Source of the DNA: Bog-756 sp963738545
GTDB lineage: Bacteria; Actinomycetota; Acidimicrobiia; Acidimicrobiales; RAAP-2
Length of the DNA: 64,000 nucleotides
Assembly: GCA_963738545.1 (NCBI GenBank)
Contig: CAVTXA010000002.1
Span: forward strand, 124,001-188,000
Direction: 5' to 3'
Below the pieces are notes generated by a model. That model searched no databases. It had not been told where the DNA came from and saw only the letters and a list, made by a program, of their open reading frames with translations. Of the stretch, positions 8,466 to 16,746 are shown one piece after another. Each line of letters starts with the position of its first letter. Position 1 is the first letter of the stretch. The position numbers and the translations under genes are program-made.

Positions 8466-9770
8466 ATGGCACCGATCCACTGCACGGCGGACGAGGCCGC
8501 CGCCATGATCCGGACCCGGGACACCATCGGGTTCGGTCTGGGGCCGGCCAACCCCGATGCCTTCTTCACCGCGCTCGGCGACCGCGACGACTGGGAGGAC
8601 CTCGTCTTCGGCGGTGCACTCCTGCTCGGCTTCTATACCGTGCTCCTTCAGCCGGGGGTGTCCTATCGCAGCGGCTTCTTCGGCCCGGCCGAACGGATGA
8701 TGCTGGCCCAGGGGGCCAACGTCGAGCTGGTGCCCGGGGGGTTCCGGCAGTTCGCCCCCATCCTCCGGCGCTTCGCCCCGAGGGTCATGACGGCCCAGGC
8801 GGCACCGCCGAACCCGGACGGACGGGTCAATCTCTCGCTCCACCTGGGCGCCACCCTGGAGGAGCTGGAGCTGGCCGGACGCGATCCCGGGCGGTTGTTG
8901 GTGGTGGAGGTGAATCCCAACCTGCCCCGGACGTGCTCCCTCGGCCCCGAGTTCACCAACACCATCGACCTCGACCTGATCGACGTCCTGGTCGAGGCGG
9001 ACGGCACGCCCTACGCCCTGCCGGCCACGCCTCCCGACGAGATCGATCGGGCCATCGCCGAACAGGCCCGGACCTACGTCGCCGACGGGGCCACCCTGCA
9101 GATCGGGATCGGCGCCGTCCCCAACATGGTGGCGTCGTTGCTGGCCGAGGGCCCCGGTGGTGGCTACGGGATCCACAGCGAGATGTTCACCGACGGACTG
9201 ATGAGCCTGCACCGGGCGGGCAAGGTGACCAACGACGCCAAAAGCGTGTTCAACGGTGTCTCCATCACCACCTTCGCCCTCGGGTCGTCGGAGCTCTACA
9301 CGTGGCTGGACGGCAACCAGGATGTGGCCTTCGTACCCGTGCAGGTGGTCAACGACCCGGCGGTCATCGCCCGCAACCACTCGTTCGTCTCCATCAACGG
9401 GGCCTTGAGCGTCGACCTCTACGGCCAGGTGGTGGCCGACCACATCGACGGCAAACAGATCTCGGGGGTCGGGGGGCATGAGGACTTCGTGGCCGGCGCC
9501 GAGATGCGCCTCGACGACCACTCGCTCATCTGCCTCCGGTCCACGGCCGTGGCCAACGGCGTGACCCGGTCGCGGATCGTGCCCGTGCTGCCCGAGGGTT
9601 CGGTGGTGTCCACACCGCGCCACCACACCGGCGTGGTGGTCACCGAGCACGGACGGGCCGACCTGTCCGGCCTCACCGTGCGCGAGCGGGCCGCCGCGTT
9701 GGCGGAGATCGCCCACCCCGACTTCCGGGACGGACTGCGCCGGGCCGCGTCGGCCTTCGGGCGACACTGA
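8466..9770 (+). CDS. Acetyl-CoA hydrolase / 4-hydroxybutyrate CoA-transferase family protein
   Basis: This is a family I-type CoA transferase of 434 aa that would move CoA between an acyl-CoA and a free acid through a glutamyl-CoA thioester. The catalytic-Glu motif GIHSEMFTDG is intact at about residue 236. The preceding strand TLQIGIGAVPNMVASLL and the C-terminal GVGGHEDFVAGA and TPRHHTGVVVTEHG.ADL motifs are those of the AcetylCoA_hyd_C domain. Acceptor and donor cannot be read from the sequence. It starts a rightward run of four catabolic-looking genes with short gaps. The start ATG at 8466 follows a GGGGCC stretch rather than a strong ribosome-binding site. Confidence 0.92.
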   Translation: MAPIHCTADEAAAMIRTRDTIGFGLGPANPDAFFTALGDRDDWEDLVFGGALLLGFYTVLLQPGVSYRSGFFGPAERMMLAQGANVELVPGGFRQFAPILRRFAPRVMTAQAAPPNPDGRVNLSLHLGATLEELELAGRDPGRLLVVEVNPNLPRTCSLGPEFTNTIDLDLIDVLVEADGTPYALPATPPDEIDRAIAEQARTYVADGATLQIGIGAVPNMVASLLAEGPGGGYGIHSEMFTDGLMSLHRAGKVTNDAKSVFNGVSITTFALGSSELYTWLDGNQDVAFVPVQVVNDPAVIARNHSFVSINGALSVDLYGQVVADHIDGKQISGVGGHEDFVAGAEMRLDDHSLICLRSTAVANGVTRSRIVPVLPEGSVVSTPRHHTGVVVTEHGRADLSGLTVRERAAALAEIAHPDFRDGLRRAASAFGRH

Positions 9771-9775
9771 CTACG

Positions 9776-10588
9776 GTGACCTCCCCCTCCGCGCAGGCCT
9801 CGGTCAGGCTGGCCACGTTCAACATCCACATGGGCGTCGACGGGTGGGGCCGCCCCCACGACATCGCCGGGCGGTGCCGGACCCTCGGCGCCGACGTGTA
9901 CGTCCTCCAGGAGAACTGGATCCCCGACGACGGGAGCCCCAGCAACGCCTCCCACATCGCCGGGGAGCTGGGACTCGAGGTGGTGGCCGAGGTGTCCCTG
10001 GCCCACGGCCGGCTCCACTCGCCCCACCCGGCGGCCGATCACCGCTGGGGCCCGCGCCTCCTCTTCGCCCCGAAGACCCTCCGACTCGACGGCGAGCACT
10101 GGGACACGGCGAGGCACAAGGGCGACCGCACCTTCGTCCGGGGTCAGTGGGGACTCGCGCTCCTGTCCCGGGTGCCGCTCCGTGACGTGGACGTCATCTC
10201 CCTCGGACACCTGCGGCGCGACGCCGCCCGCCGGGCGGTGATCCGGGCCGTGGTCGAACTGGAAGGGGGCCCGCTCATCATCCACGGCACCCACATGTCC
10301 CACATCACCCAGGGGTCGCACGCCCAGTACCGGCTCCTGGGCACCAAGCTGCCCGATCGCCGGACGGCGGCGGTGCTGGTCGGGGACATGAACCTGTGGG
10401 GGCCTCCGGTGAGCTCGTACGTGAGGGGGTGGCGACGGGCCGTCACCGGACGGACCTGGCCCGCCGTCCGGCCCCACAGCCAACTCGACCACATCATGGT
10501 CACCCCGCCGGTCACCGTCACCGAGGCCCGCATCGGCGAGTTCGCCGGCTCCGACCACCGCCCCGTGGTGGCCACGCTCTCGGTGTGA
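9776..10588 (+). CDS. Endonuclease/exonuclease/phosphatase (EEP) family protein
   Basis: This is a DNase I-like metal-dependent phosphoesterase of 270 aa. It shows the EEP motif series: LATFNIHMGV (metal-site Asn), DVYVLQENW (Glu), IIHGTHMSH (catalytic His), VLVGDMNLWG (Asp/Asn), QLDHIMVT and GSDHRPVVATL (terminal Asp-His). No signal peptide or membrane segment is seen, so it is probably cytosolic. The family covers nucleases, inositol phosphatases and sphingomyelinases, and nothing here separates them. The GTG start lies 5 nt after the CoA-transferase stop, suggesting cotranscription. Confidence 0.88.
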   Translation: MTSPSAQASVRLATFNIHMGVDGWGRPHDIAGRCRTLGADVYVLQENWIPDDGSPSNASHIAGELGLEVVAEVSLAHGRLHSPHPAADHRWGPRLLFAPKTLRLDGEHWDTARHKGDRTFVRGQWGLALLSRVPLRDVDVISLGHLRRDAARRAVIRAVVELEGGPLIIHGTHMSHITQGSHAQYRLLGTKLPDRRTAAVLVGDMNLWGPPVSSYVRGWRRAVTGRTWPAVRPHSQLDHIMVTPPVTVTEARIGEFAGSDHRPVVATLSV

Positions 10589-10671
10589 GGACCTAGCGGT
10601 GGCGGGGATCGCCGTCGGGCGGGTCACCACCGGGCAGGACACGGGAGACTGGTCGCCGGTAGGTTCGTGCC

Positions 10672-11460
10672 ATGAGCGATCCGTTGAGCCAGTTCGACCG
10701 GTCCACCTTCGCCCACGCCGGCGAGACCCGGGCCGTCTACCGGGCCGGATCCGGTCCCGCCGTCGTCGTGATGAGCGAGATCCCCGGGATCACTCCCGAC
10801 GTGGCCGGGTTCGCCGGCAAGGTGGCGGCCGCCGGGCTCACCGCGGTGATGCCCCACCTCTTCGGCGAGGACGGTCGGGCCCCGTCGCCGGGCTACGTCG
10901 GTTCGTCGTTCACCCGGGCTTGCATCGCCAAGGAATTCACCGTGCTGGCCCGGGGGCGGACCAGCCCGATCATCACCTGGCTGCGGGCGCTGGCCGCCGA
11001 CGCCCATGCCACGTGCGGGGGGCCGGGCGTGGGGGCGGTGGGCATGTGCTTCACCGGAGGGTTCGCCCTCGGCATGATGGTCGACGACGTGGTGGTGGCG
11101 CCCGTGCTCAGCCAGCCCTCCCTCCCGCTGCCGGTGAGCAAGTCCCACCGGTACGACCTGGGGCTGTCCCCGGCGGACGTCAAGCGGGTGGAGGAGCGGG
11201 CCGCGGCCGGCTGCCAGGTCCTCGGGCTGCGCTTCACCGGCGACCGGGCCAGCCCGCCCGATCGCTTCGACCACCTGCGCCGGCTGCTCGGGGACGCCTT
11301 CGTCGGCGTGGAGCTCGATTCGTCCGCCTCGAATCCCCACGGCCACAAGAAGGCGGCCCACTCGGTGCTCACCGGTGACCTCGACGACCGGCCCGGCACC
11401 CCGACCCGCGACGCCCTCGACCAGGTCCTCGCCTTCTTCACCGAGCGGCTCCTGGTGTGA
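10672..11460 (+). CDS. Dienelactone hydrolase family protein
   Basis: This is an alpha/beta hydrolase of 262 aa in the dienelactone hydrolase family, which opens lactone or ester bonds with a cysteine nucleophile. The nucleophile elbow reads GMCFTGGF, the characteristic G-x-C-x-G-G. The N-terminal strand VVVMSEIPGITPDVAGFA matches the family's LxExxG region, which carries the residue that activates the Cys. The expected catalytic Asp would lie near GLRFTGDRASPP and the His near NPHGHKKAAHSV. The GTGA overlap with the next gene indicates translational coupling to a second hydrolase. Confidence 0.87.
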   Translation: MSDPLSQFDRSTFAHAGETRAVYRAGSGPAVVVMSEIPGITPDVAGFAGKVAAAGLTAVMPHLFGEDGRAPSPGYVGSSFTRACIAKEFTVLARGRTSPIITWLRALAADAHATCGGPGVGAVGMCFTGGFALGMMVDDVVVAPVLSQPSLPLPVSKSHRYDLGLSPADVKRVEERAAAGCQVLGLRFTGDRASPPDRFDHLRRLLGDAFVGVELDSSASNPHGHKKAAHSVLTGDLDDRPGTPTRDALDQVLAFFTERLLV

Positions 11461-12344
11461 ACAGTTCGGGCCGGGCCTGGCGAGACCGCGGGGAGGTCCG
11501 CTCGCTCTGCGGGTGGGACATCTTCACCGTGGACGTCCCCGCCCGGGCGTCCGAGGCGCGGGCTCCCCTGCTTCTGCTCCACGGCTTCCCCACCTCGTCG
11601 TTCGACTTCCACAAGGTGGTCGACCGGCTCGCCGTCGACCGGCGGGTCGTGGCCTTCGACATGCTCGGCTACGGGCTCTCGGACAAGCCCGACCGCCACT
11701 ACACGATGGGGATCCAGGCCGACGTGGCCATGGCCCTCCTGTCGGCGCTCGGCGTCGAGCGCCTCGGGCTCCTGACCCACGACGTCGGGGACACGGTCGG
11801 CGGCGAGCTGCTGGCCCGCAACCTCGACGGGGGGTGGGGTGCCACCATCACCGACCGGACCATCACCAACGGGAGCATCTATGTGGAGCTGGCCCGGCTC
11901 AGCGTGGGTCAGCTCGCCCTGCTGGACCTGCCCGACCGGCGGCTGCCCGACGAGACCCCCCTCGAGCGGGACGCCGTGATGGCTGGCGTGGCCGCCACCT
12001 TCAGCCCGGCGACGACGGTCGACGCCGACGAGTTGGACGCCCAGTGGGCCATGATCGACCACGGGCACGGCGCCCAGCTCCTCCCCCGACTCATCCGGTA
12101 CATCGAGGAGCGCCGACGGGACGAGGCCCGGTTCACCGGGGCCATCGAGCGACATCCCTCCCCGCTGACCGTGGTGTGGGGCCTGGACGACCCCATCGCC
12201 GTCCCCGCCATGGTCGACCGGTTGGTCGACGCCCGGGCCGACTGCACGGTCACCCGGCTCGACGGGGTCGGGCACTACCCGATGGTCGAATCCCCCGACC
12301 GCTTCCTCGAGGCGCTGGCGACGGGGACCACGGCGGCCGGGTGA
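11457..12344 (+). CDS. Alpha/beta hydrolase of the haloalkane dehalogenase / epoxide hydrolase / MEST type
   Basis: This is a 295-aa alpha/beta hydrolase. The oxyanion segment is LLLLHGFPTSSFDF, followed by AFDMLGYGLSDKP. The nucleophile elbow reads THDVGDTV, placing an aspartate where serine hydrolases have Ser. That HD-x-G pattern marks the haloalkane dehalogenase and epoxide hydrolase superfamily, and the HDxGDT form with TITNGSIY in the cap is closest in style to MEST-like proteins. An acid strand VVWGLDDPIAVP and a His at VGHYPMVESPD complete the triad. The substrate is unknown. It overlaps the dienelactone-hydrolase-like gene by 4 nt and ends just before a convergent methyltransferase gene. 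Confidence 0.85.
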   Translation: MNSSGRAWRDRGEVRSLCGWDIFTVDVPARASEARAPLLLLHGFPTSSFDFHKVVDRLAVDRRVVAFDMLGYGLSDKPDRHYTMGIQADVAMALLSALGVERLGLLTHDVGDTVGGELLARNLDGGWGATITDRTITNGSIYVELARLSVGQLALLDLPDRRLPDETPLERDAVMAGVAATFSPATTVDADELDAQWAMIDHGHGAQLLPRLIRYIEERRRDEARFTGAIERHPSPLTVVWGLDDPIAVPAMVDRLVDARADCTVTRLDGVGHYPMVESPDRFLEALATGTTAAG

Positions 12345-12366
12345 GCCGACGGCCGCCGAGGCAGGA

Positions 12367-13170
12367 TCACGCCGTGGCCAGCACTTCCCCGTGGAGGGCC
12401 ACGAACCAGCCGTCCGGCGAGGCGGCCCACCGCAGCCAGGCGGCGGCGAACGACGAGAGGTCGTCGGACGTGGCGATCCCGTGGGCCAGGAGCTGCTCGG
12501 CCATGGCCGAGCGGGTGAAGCGGTCGGCCCACAGTCCGCCCCACCACGCCCGGTCGTCCGGCGTGGCGAAGCACCACACGGAGGCGGAGGGGGTGACCGA
12601 GGTGAACCCGGCCGCGTGGGTCCACGCCAGCAGGCGGCGGCCGGCGTCCCAGTTGGCCCCGTTGCGACGGGTCAGCTCCCCGTAGGCGGCGATGGCCCGA
12701 TCGAGGTCGGGATCGTCGGGGAAGTACCGGAATCCGGGGTAGTCACCGTCCCGGACGGCCACGATGCCCCCGGGTCGGCACACCCGACGCATCTCGACGA
12801 GGGCGGCCACCGGGTCGCCGACGTGCTGGAGCACCTGGTGGGCATGGACCACATCGAAGGAGTCCGTCTCGAAGCGGAGCCCGAAGACGCTCCCGACCTC
12901 GAAGGAGAGGTTGTCGACGCCGGGTCGGCGGGCGACCGTCCCGGCCTCGGCCAGGACCTCCTCGGAGGTGTCGACCCCGATGACCGGGCCCGGTGCCACA
13001 CGGGCGGCGAGGTCCCCGGTGATGGTCCCCGGGCCACAGCCCACGTCGAGCAGCGACAGGCCGGGTCGGAGATGGTCCAGCAGGTAGGCGGCCGAGTTCT
13101 GTGCCGTCCGCCACCGGTGGGAGCGCAGGACACTGTCGTGATGGCCGTGGGTGTAGGGGATGTCGGTCAT
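12367..13170 (-). CDS. Class I SAM-dependent methyltransferase
   Basis: This is a 267-aa methyltransferase of the UbiE/Methyltransf_11 type. Motif I is LLDVGCGPGTITGDLA, motif II carries the acidic residue in VIGVDTS, and FDVVHAHQVLQHVGDP with MRRVCRPGGIVAVRDGDYPG forms motifs III-IV. The substrate is not evident. The real start is taken as MTDIPYTHGHHD at 13170, since the frame upstream runs into the divergent promoter. A LysR regulator starts 71 nt away on the other strand, the usual layout for a regulator and its target. Confidence 0.88.
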   Translation of the reverse strand: MTDIPYTHGHHDSVLRSHRWRTAQNSAAYLLDHLRPGLSLLDVGCGPGTITGDLAARVAPGPVIGVDTSEEVLAEAGTVARRPGVDNLSFEVGSVFGLRFETDSFDVVHAHQVLQHVGDPVAALVEMRRVCRPGGIVAVRDGDYPGFRYFPDDPDLDRAIAAYGELTRRNGANWDAGRRLLAWTHAAGFTSVTPSASVWCFATPDDRAWWGGLWADRFTRSAMAEQLLAHGIATSDDLSSFAAAWLRWAASPDGWFVALHGEVLATA

Positions 13171-13241
13171 CACTCCAGCATGCGCCCCTTCCCGATCATT
13201 AGCAAAGCAACGTTTCTGACATATGGCTATAAGCTCAGCAG
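13171..13241. promoter_or_regulatory. Divergent promoter region, methyltransferase / LysR
   Basis: This 71-bp gap is AT-rich relative to its surroundings (for example ACATATGGCTATAAGC) and must carry both divergent promoters. A LysR protein would be expected to bind a T-N11-A site here, but no single site stands out. Confidence 0.4.
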
Positions 13242-14165
13242 ATGGCAGCATCGGAGTGGCTCCGCACCTTCATCGCCATCTACCGCAGCGGGTCGGTGAG
13301 CGCCGGAGCGGAGCGGCGTGGCCTCTCCCAGCCCGCGGCCAGCCAGCAGCTGGCCTCCCTCGAGCGCCAGATCGGCCTGCCCCTGTTCACCCGGACGCCG
13401 CGGGGCGTGGAGCCGACCCGGCGCGGCCGTGAACTGCACGCCCAGGTGGCCGGCTCCCTCGATCGCCTGGAGCCGGTGCTGGTGGGCCTCGACGGTGGGC
13501 CGGTGGCCGCGGTCGACCCGGCCATCCGCTTGGGTTCATCGGCCGAGTTCTTCTCCGCCGTGGTGGTGCCACGCCTCCCTCCCGGGGGTCCCGCCCTGGT
13601 GGCCCGGTTCGGATCGGACCACGAGAATCTGGCCCTCCTGGAAGGCGGTGAGCTGGACCTGGCCGTGACCAGCATCTCGCCGGGCCGACGGGGGCTGGCC
13701 GCCGAGCCCATCGGCATGAAACGCTTCGTGCTGGTCGGCGATCCCAGCTCGGCGCCGACGGAGCCCCTGGACTCACTCGAGGCAGTGGGCGCGTGGCTGG
13801 ACGGGAGGCCCTGGGTGGCCTACAGCGCCGAACTGCCCATGACCCGACGGTTCTGGCTCACCGCCCTTGGTCGGCCGTTCGCCGGGGACCTGCGACTGGT
13901 GGCCCCCGATCTCCGGGCGGTGGCTGCAGCCGTCGAGCGTGGCCTGGGGAGCAGCCTGCTTCCGGACTTCGCCTGTGCCGAGCGCCTGGAGCGGGGCACC
14001 ATGGTCGAACTCCACCCCGTCGGGTCGGTGGCCTCGTCGGAGCCGTGGTTCGCCTGCACCCGGGCCACCGACCTCGATCGGACCCCCCTGGCCCGGTTCG
14101 TGGCCCACCTGGCCGCCCACCCTCAGGGGCTGACCCCGTCCACCGGTCGCCCGTCCTCGAGGTAG
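13242..14165 (+). CDS. LysR-family transcriptional regulator
   Basis: This is a DNA-binding regulator of 307 aa with normal LysR length. The N-terminal winged helix-turn-helix spans about residues 5-62, with GSVSAGAERRGLSQPAASQQLASLERQIGLPLF-type spacing (seen as AERRGLSQPAASQQLASLE). The C-terminal part is the periplasmic-binding-like effector domain (IRLGSSAEFFSAVVVPRL, LDLAVTSISPGRRG). The ligand is unknown. It is divergent from the methyltransferase gene and is probably its regulator. Its 3' end overlaps the convergent Nudix gene by 43 nt. Confidence 0.92.
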   Translation: MAASEWLRTFIAIYRSGSVSAGAERRGLSQPAASQQLASLERQIGLPLFTRTPRGVEPTRRGRELHAQVAGSLDRLEPVLVGLDGGPVAAVDPAIRLGSSAEFFSAVVVPRLPPGGPALVARFGSDHENLALLEGGELDLAVTSISPGRRGLAAEPIGMKRFVLVGDPSSAPTEPLDSLEAVGAWLDGRPWVAYSAELPMTRRFWLTALGRPFAGDLRLVAPDLRAVAAAVERGLGSSLLPDFACAERLERGTMVELHPVGSVASSEPWFACTRATDLDRTPLARFVAHLAAHPQGLTPSTGRPSSR

Positions 14166-14596
14166 ACCGTGCTCCCGGGGTGCAGGAGCGCCTGGTGGAC
14201 CCGACGCCCGACCGGGCCGCTCAACCGCTGCCCGGCCTCGTCAGGGGTGACCCACCGGCACTCGCTGATCTCCTCGACCTGGAGCACGATCCCCTTCACC
14301 TGGTCGGGGCGGACGGAACCGCAGTCGAACAGGAACCGGAGGCCTCCGGGCCGGTGGGGGCGGGGACGGAGGAAGTCCACACAGGCCAGTCGACCGGTGG
14401 AGACGACGAGTCCGGTCTCCTCGGACACTTCGCGTCGGCAGCCCTCCCAGGGGGTCTCCCCGTCCTCTTCGAGCTGGCCGCCGGGGACGGTCCAGCCCGA
14501 CTTGTAGGTGGGCTTGAGGATGAGCAGCGCACCGGTGCCGTCGCCGATGAGCGCACCGGCGGAGGCGGGGATGCGGGGGAGGACGAAGTCGGCCAC
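14123..14596 (-). CDS. NUDIX hydrolase
   Basis: This is a 157-aa Nudix pyrophosphohydrolase that would cleave a nucleoside diphosphate linked to another moiety. The 23-residue Nudix box is complete: G-G-x-x-E at GGQLEEDGE, then REVSEETGLVV supplying R-E-x-x-E-E-x-G. The preceding LKPTYKSGWTVPGG is a typical substrate-side strand. The GTG start at 14596 is the only start before a stop in this frame. Its end overlaps the LysR gene antisense by 43 nt. The substrate is not predictable. Confidence 0.88.
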   Translation of the reverse strand: MADFVLPRIPASAGALIGDGTGALLILKPTYKSGWTVPGGQLEEDGETPWEGCRREVSEETGLVVSTGRLACVDFLRPRPHRPGGLRFLFDCGSVRPDQVKGIVLQVEEISECRWVTPDEAGQRLSGPVGRRVHQALLHPGSTVYLEDGRPVDGVSP

Positions 14597-14659
14597 GGTC
14601 CATCATCACCGAAAACGGCCCGGTGGCGCCCTTCGGGCCCGAGGGCGCGGCGGGTTCGC

Positions 14660-16048
14660 CTAGGCCCGGGCCATGTTGTCGAACCGGGTGTGATGGCCGA
14701 TGAAGGCGAGCCTCTGCACGCCGGTGGGACCGTTACGGTGCTTGGCCACGTGGATCTCGGCCACGCCCTGGCTCTCCACGGACTCGGGGTTGTAGATCTC
14801 GTCGCGGTAGATGAACATCACCACGTCGGCGTCCTGCTCGATGGAGCCCGACTCACGCAGGTCGGCCAACATGGGCCGCTTGTCCTGCCGCTGTTCGAGT
14901 CCGCGTGAGAGCTGCGACAGGGCGACTACCGGCACCTCGAGCTCGCGGGCCAGGATCTTGAGGCCGCGGCTGATCTCGGACACCTCGACCTGGCGGTTTT
15001 CGGCCCCGTGCCGACCGGTCATCAGCTGCAGGTAGTCCACCACCACCAGGCCGAGGCCGGCCCGGCTCTTGAGGCGCCGGGCTCGGGCGCGGATGTCCAT
15101 GACCGTCAGGTTGGGGTTGTCGTCGATGAAGATGGGGGCTTCGCTCATCCGGCTGATGGCGTTGCCCACCTTGGACCAGTCGGCCTCCCGCAGCTTCCCG
15201 GTGCGCATGCGGTTGGCGTCGACCCGGGCCTCGGAGCCCAGCAGGCGCTGGGTCAACTCCATGTGGCTCATCTCCAGGGAGAACAACAGCGTCGGCACAT
15301 TCAGCTTGATGCCGGCGTGGGCCACCATCCCGAGGGCGAAGGCCGTCTTCCCCATGGAGGGGCGCGCCCCCACCACGATGAGGTTGGACGGCTGCAGGCC
15401 GGCCAGGAGCTCGTCGAGGTCGGCGTACCCGGTGGCCAGGCCGGTGATGGCATCGCCCTGGTCGTAGAGGCGCTGCAGATGGTCGAGGCCGTCGCCGAGA
15501 AGATCGCGCAGCGGGGTCATCGAGTCGACCACCCGGCGCTGGGCCACGTCGAAGACCAGGCTCTCGGCCCGGTCGAGCACCTCGGAGACGTCCTCGGGCA
15601 CGCTGTAGCCCAGTTCGGTGATCTCGCCCGCCACCCCCACCAGGCGACGCAGGAGGGCGTGCTCCTCGATGATCCTGGCGTAGTAGTCGGCATTGCCGAT
15701 CGAGGGGGTGTTGGCCTGGAGCGACACGAAGACCGACGGGTCCCCGATGGTCTCGAGGAGGCCCCGACGGCGGAGCTCCTCGGTCACCGTCACCCAGTCG
15801 GCCGGTTCCCCCTGACTGAACAGCGAGGTGATGGCCAAGAAGATGTGGCCGTGGGACGACTTGTAGAAGTCGTCGGGCTTGCAGATCTCCATGGCCGAGG
15901 CGATGGCGTCACGGGACAGGAGCATGGCCCCGAGCAGCGACTCCTCGGCCTCGAGATTGTGGGGAGGAATGCGACCGGCCGGCATGCCCGCCCCCCCGGA
16001 AGGGGTCGGGAGGCGTCGCGGTCGCGTGTCGTCAAAGGCTTGAACCAT
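14660..16048 (-). CDS. dnaB: Replicative DNA helicase DnaB
   Basis: This is the hexameric 5'-3' replicative helicase, 462 aa and intein-free. The N-terminal DnaB domain starts at IPPHNLEAEESLLGAMLL, and the RecA-like domain has Walker A GARPSMGKTAFALGM (about residue 227). FSLEMSHMELTQRLL and the DYLQLM walker-B region follow, and SQLSRGLEQRQDKRPMLADLRESGSIEQDAD is present in short blocks typical of bacterial DnaB. It is the last gene of the leftward rpsF-ssb-rpsR-rplI-dnaB group, but a 250-bp gap after rplI suggests its own promoter. The helicase loader-like gene dciA lies downstream of recF in the same window. Confidence 0.97.
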   Translation of the reverse strand: MVQAFDDTRPRRLPTPSGGAGMPAGRIPPHNLEAEESLLGAMLLSRDAIASAMEICKPDDFYKSSHGHIFLAITSLFSQGEPADWVTVTEELRRRGLLETIGDPSVFVSLQANTPSIGNADYYARIIEEHALLRRLVGVAGEITELGYSVPEDVSEVLDRAESLVFDVAQRRVVDSMTPLRDLLGDGLDHLQRLYDQGDAITGLATGYADLDELLAGLQPSNLIVVGARPSMGKTAFALGMVAHAGIKLNVPTLLFSLEMSHMELTQRLLGSEARVDANRMRTGKLREADWSKVGNAISRMSEAPIFIDDNPNLTVMDIRARARRLKSRAGLGLVVVDYLQLMTGRHGAENRQVEVSEISRGLKILARELEVPVVALSQLSRGLEQRQDKRPMLADLRESGSIEQDADVVMFIYRDEIYNPESVESQGVAEIHVAKHRNGPTGVQRLAFIGHHTRFDNMARA

Positions 16049-16298
16049 TGTTCCTCAACCCTGTCCGACATGCCCTGTGGAGCGTAAGGGCATCTTCCTG
16101 GGGATATAGGTGGTCGTGGGTGTGGATGACGCGTGGACAAGATGGGGTCGGTTGCGGACAGGGCGGCACATGACGCCATCATCCCCGTGGGGTGTGACAC
16201 CGCGGTGGATCCCGGATCGGCCCTCGTTGCCCTCCCGTCCCGGTGCCGGTCGTCCTGTCGGGCCGACCCGTCAGTCAGCGGTCGGCCGACGTCGACGG
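16049..16298 (-). promoter_or_regulatory. Leader/promoter region of dnaB
   Basis: A 250-bp gap separates rplI from dnaB. It contains TGTGGATGA at 16121-16129, one mismatch from the reverse of the DnaA box TTATCCACA, and several GTGGA half-matches. No convincing terminator for rplI was found. Control of dnaB by DnaA is only a suggestion. Confidence 0.35.
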
Positions 16299-16745
16299 TC
16301 AGCTGTCGGCGACGACGTTCACCGTGAGTTCGAAGACCACGTCACCGAGCAGCTCGACCCGGACGTTGTGCTCACCGACCGTCTTGATGGGCTCGTCGAG
16401 GACCAGGTCCTTGCGGTCCACCACGGCACCGGTCTGCTCCTCCACCTTGCGCACGATGTCGGCGGCCGTCACCGACCCGAACAGCCGGTCGCCCGCGGCA
16501 CGGGCCTGCAGGGTGATGACGTTGCCCACGAGGGTCCGGGCCACGGTTTCGGAGGACTCGCGGTCCCGTGCATCCCTCAGGTCGCGTGACCGTCGCATGG
16601 CCGCGGCCTGGGTCTCGATCCCGGGCGACGCAGCGATGGCCTTGCCCGCCGGGAGCAGGTGGTTGCGGGCGAAGCCACCGGAGACATCGATGATGTCCCC
16701 GCGCTTGCCCACGCCGTCGATGTCACTGCGGAGGAGGACCTTCAT
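16299..16745 (-). CDS. rplI: 50S ribosomal protein bL9
   Basis: This is ribosomal protein bL9, 148 aa, with the usual two-domain form. The N-terminal domain MKVLLRSDIDGVGKRGDIIDV and the FARNHLLPAGKAIAA segment match the L9 signature, followed by the long connecting helix (about 40-75) and the C-terminal domain with DRLFGSVTAADIV. The ATG at 16745 lies one nucleotide after the stop of the extended S18 frame (TGA-G-ATG), so the two are translationally coupled. That tight junction is part of the evidence that the long S18 frame is real. Confidence 0.96.
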   Translation of the reverse strand: MKVLLRSDIDGVGKRGDIIDVSGGFARNHLLPAGKAIAASPGIETQAAAMRRSRDLRDARDRESSETVARTLVGNVITLQARAAGDRLFGSVTAADIVRKVEEQTGAVVDRKDLVLDEPIKTVGEHNVRVELLGDVVFELTVNVVADS

Positions 16746-16746
16746 C

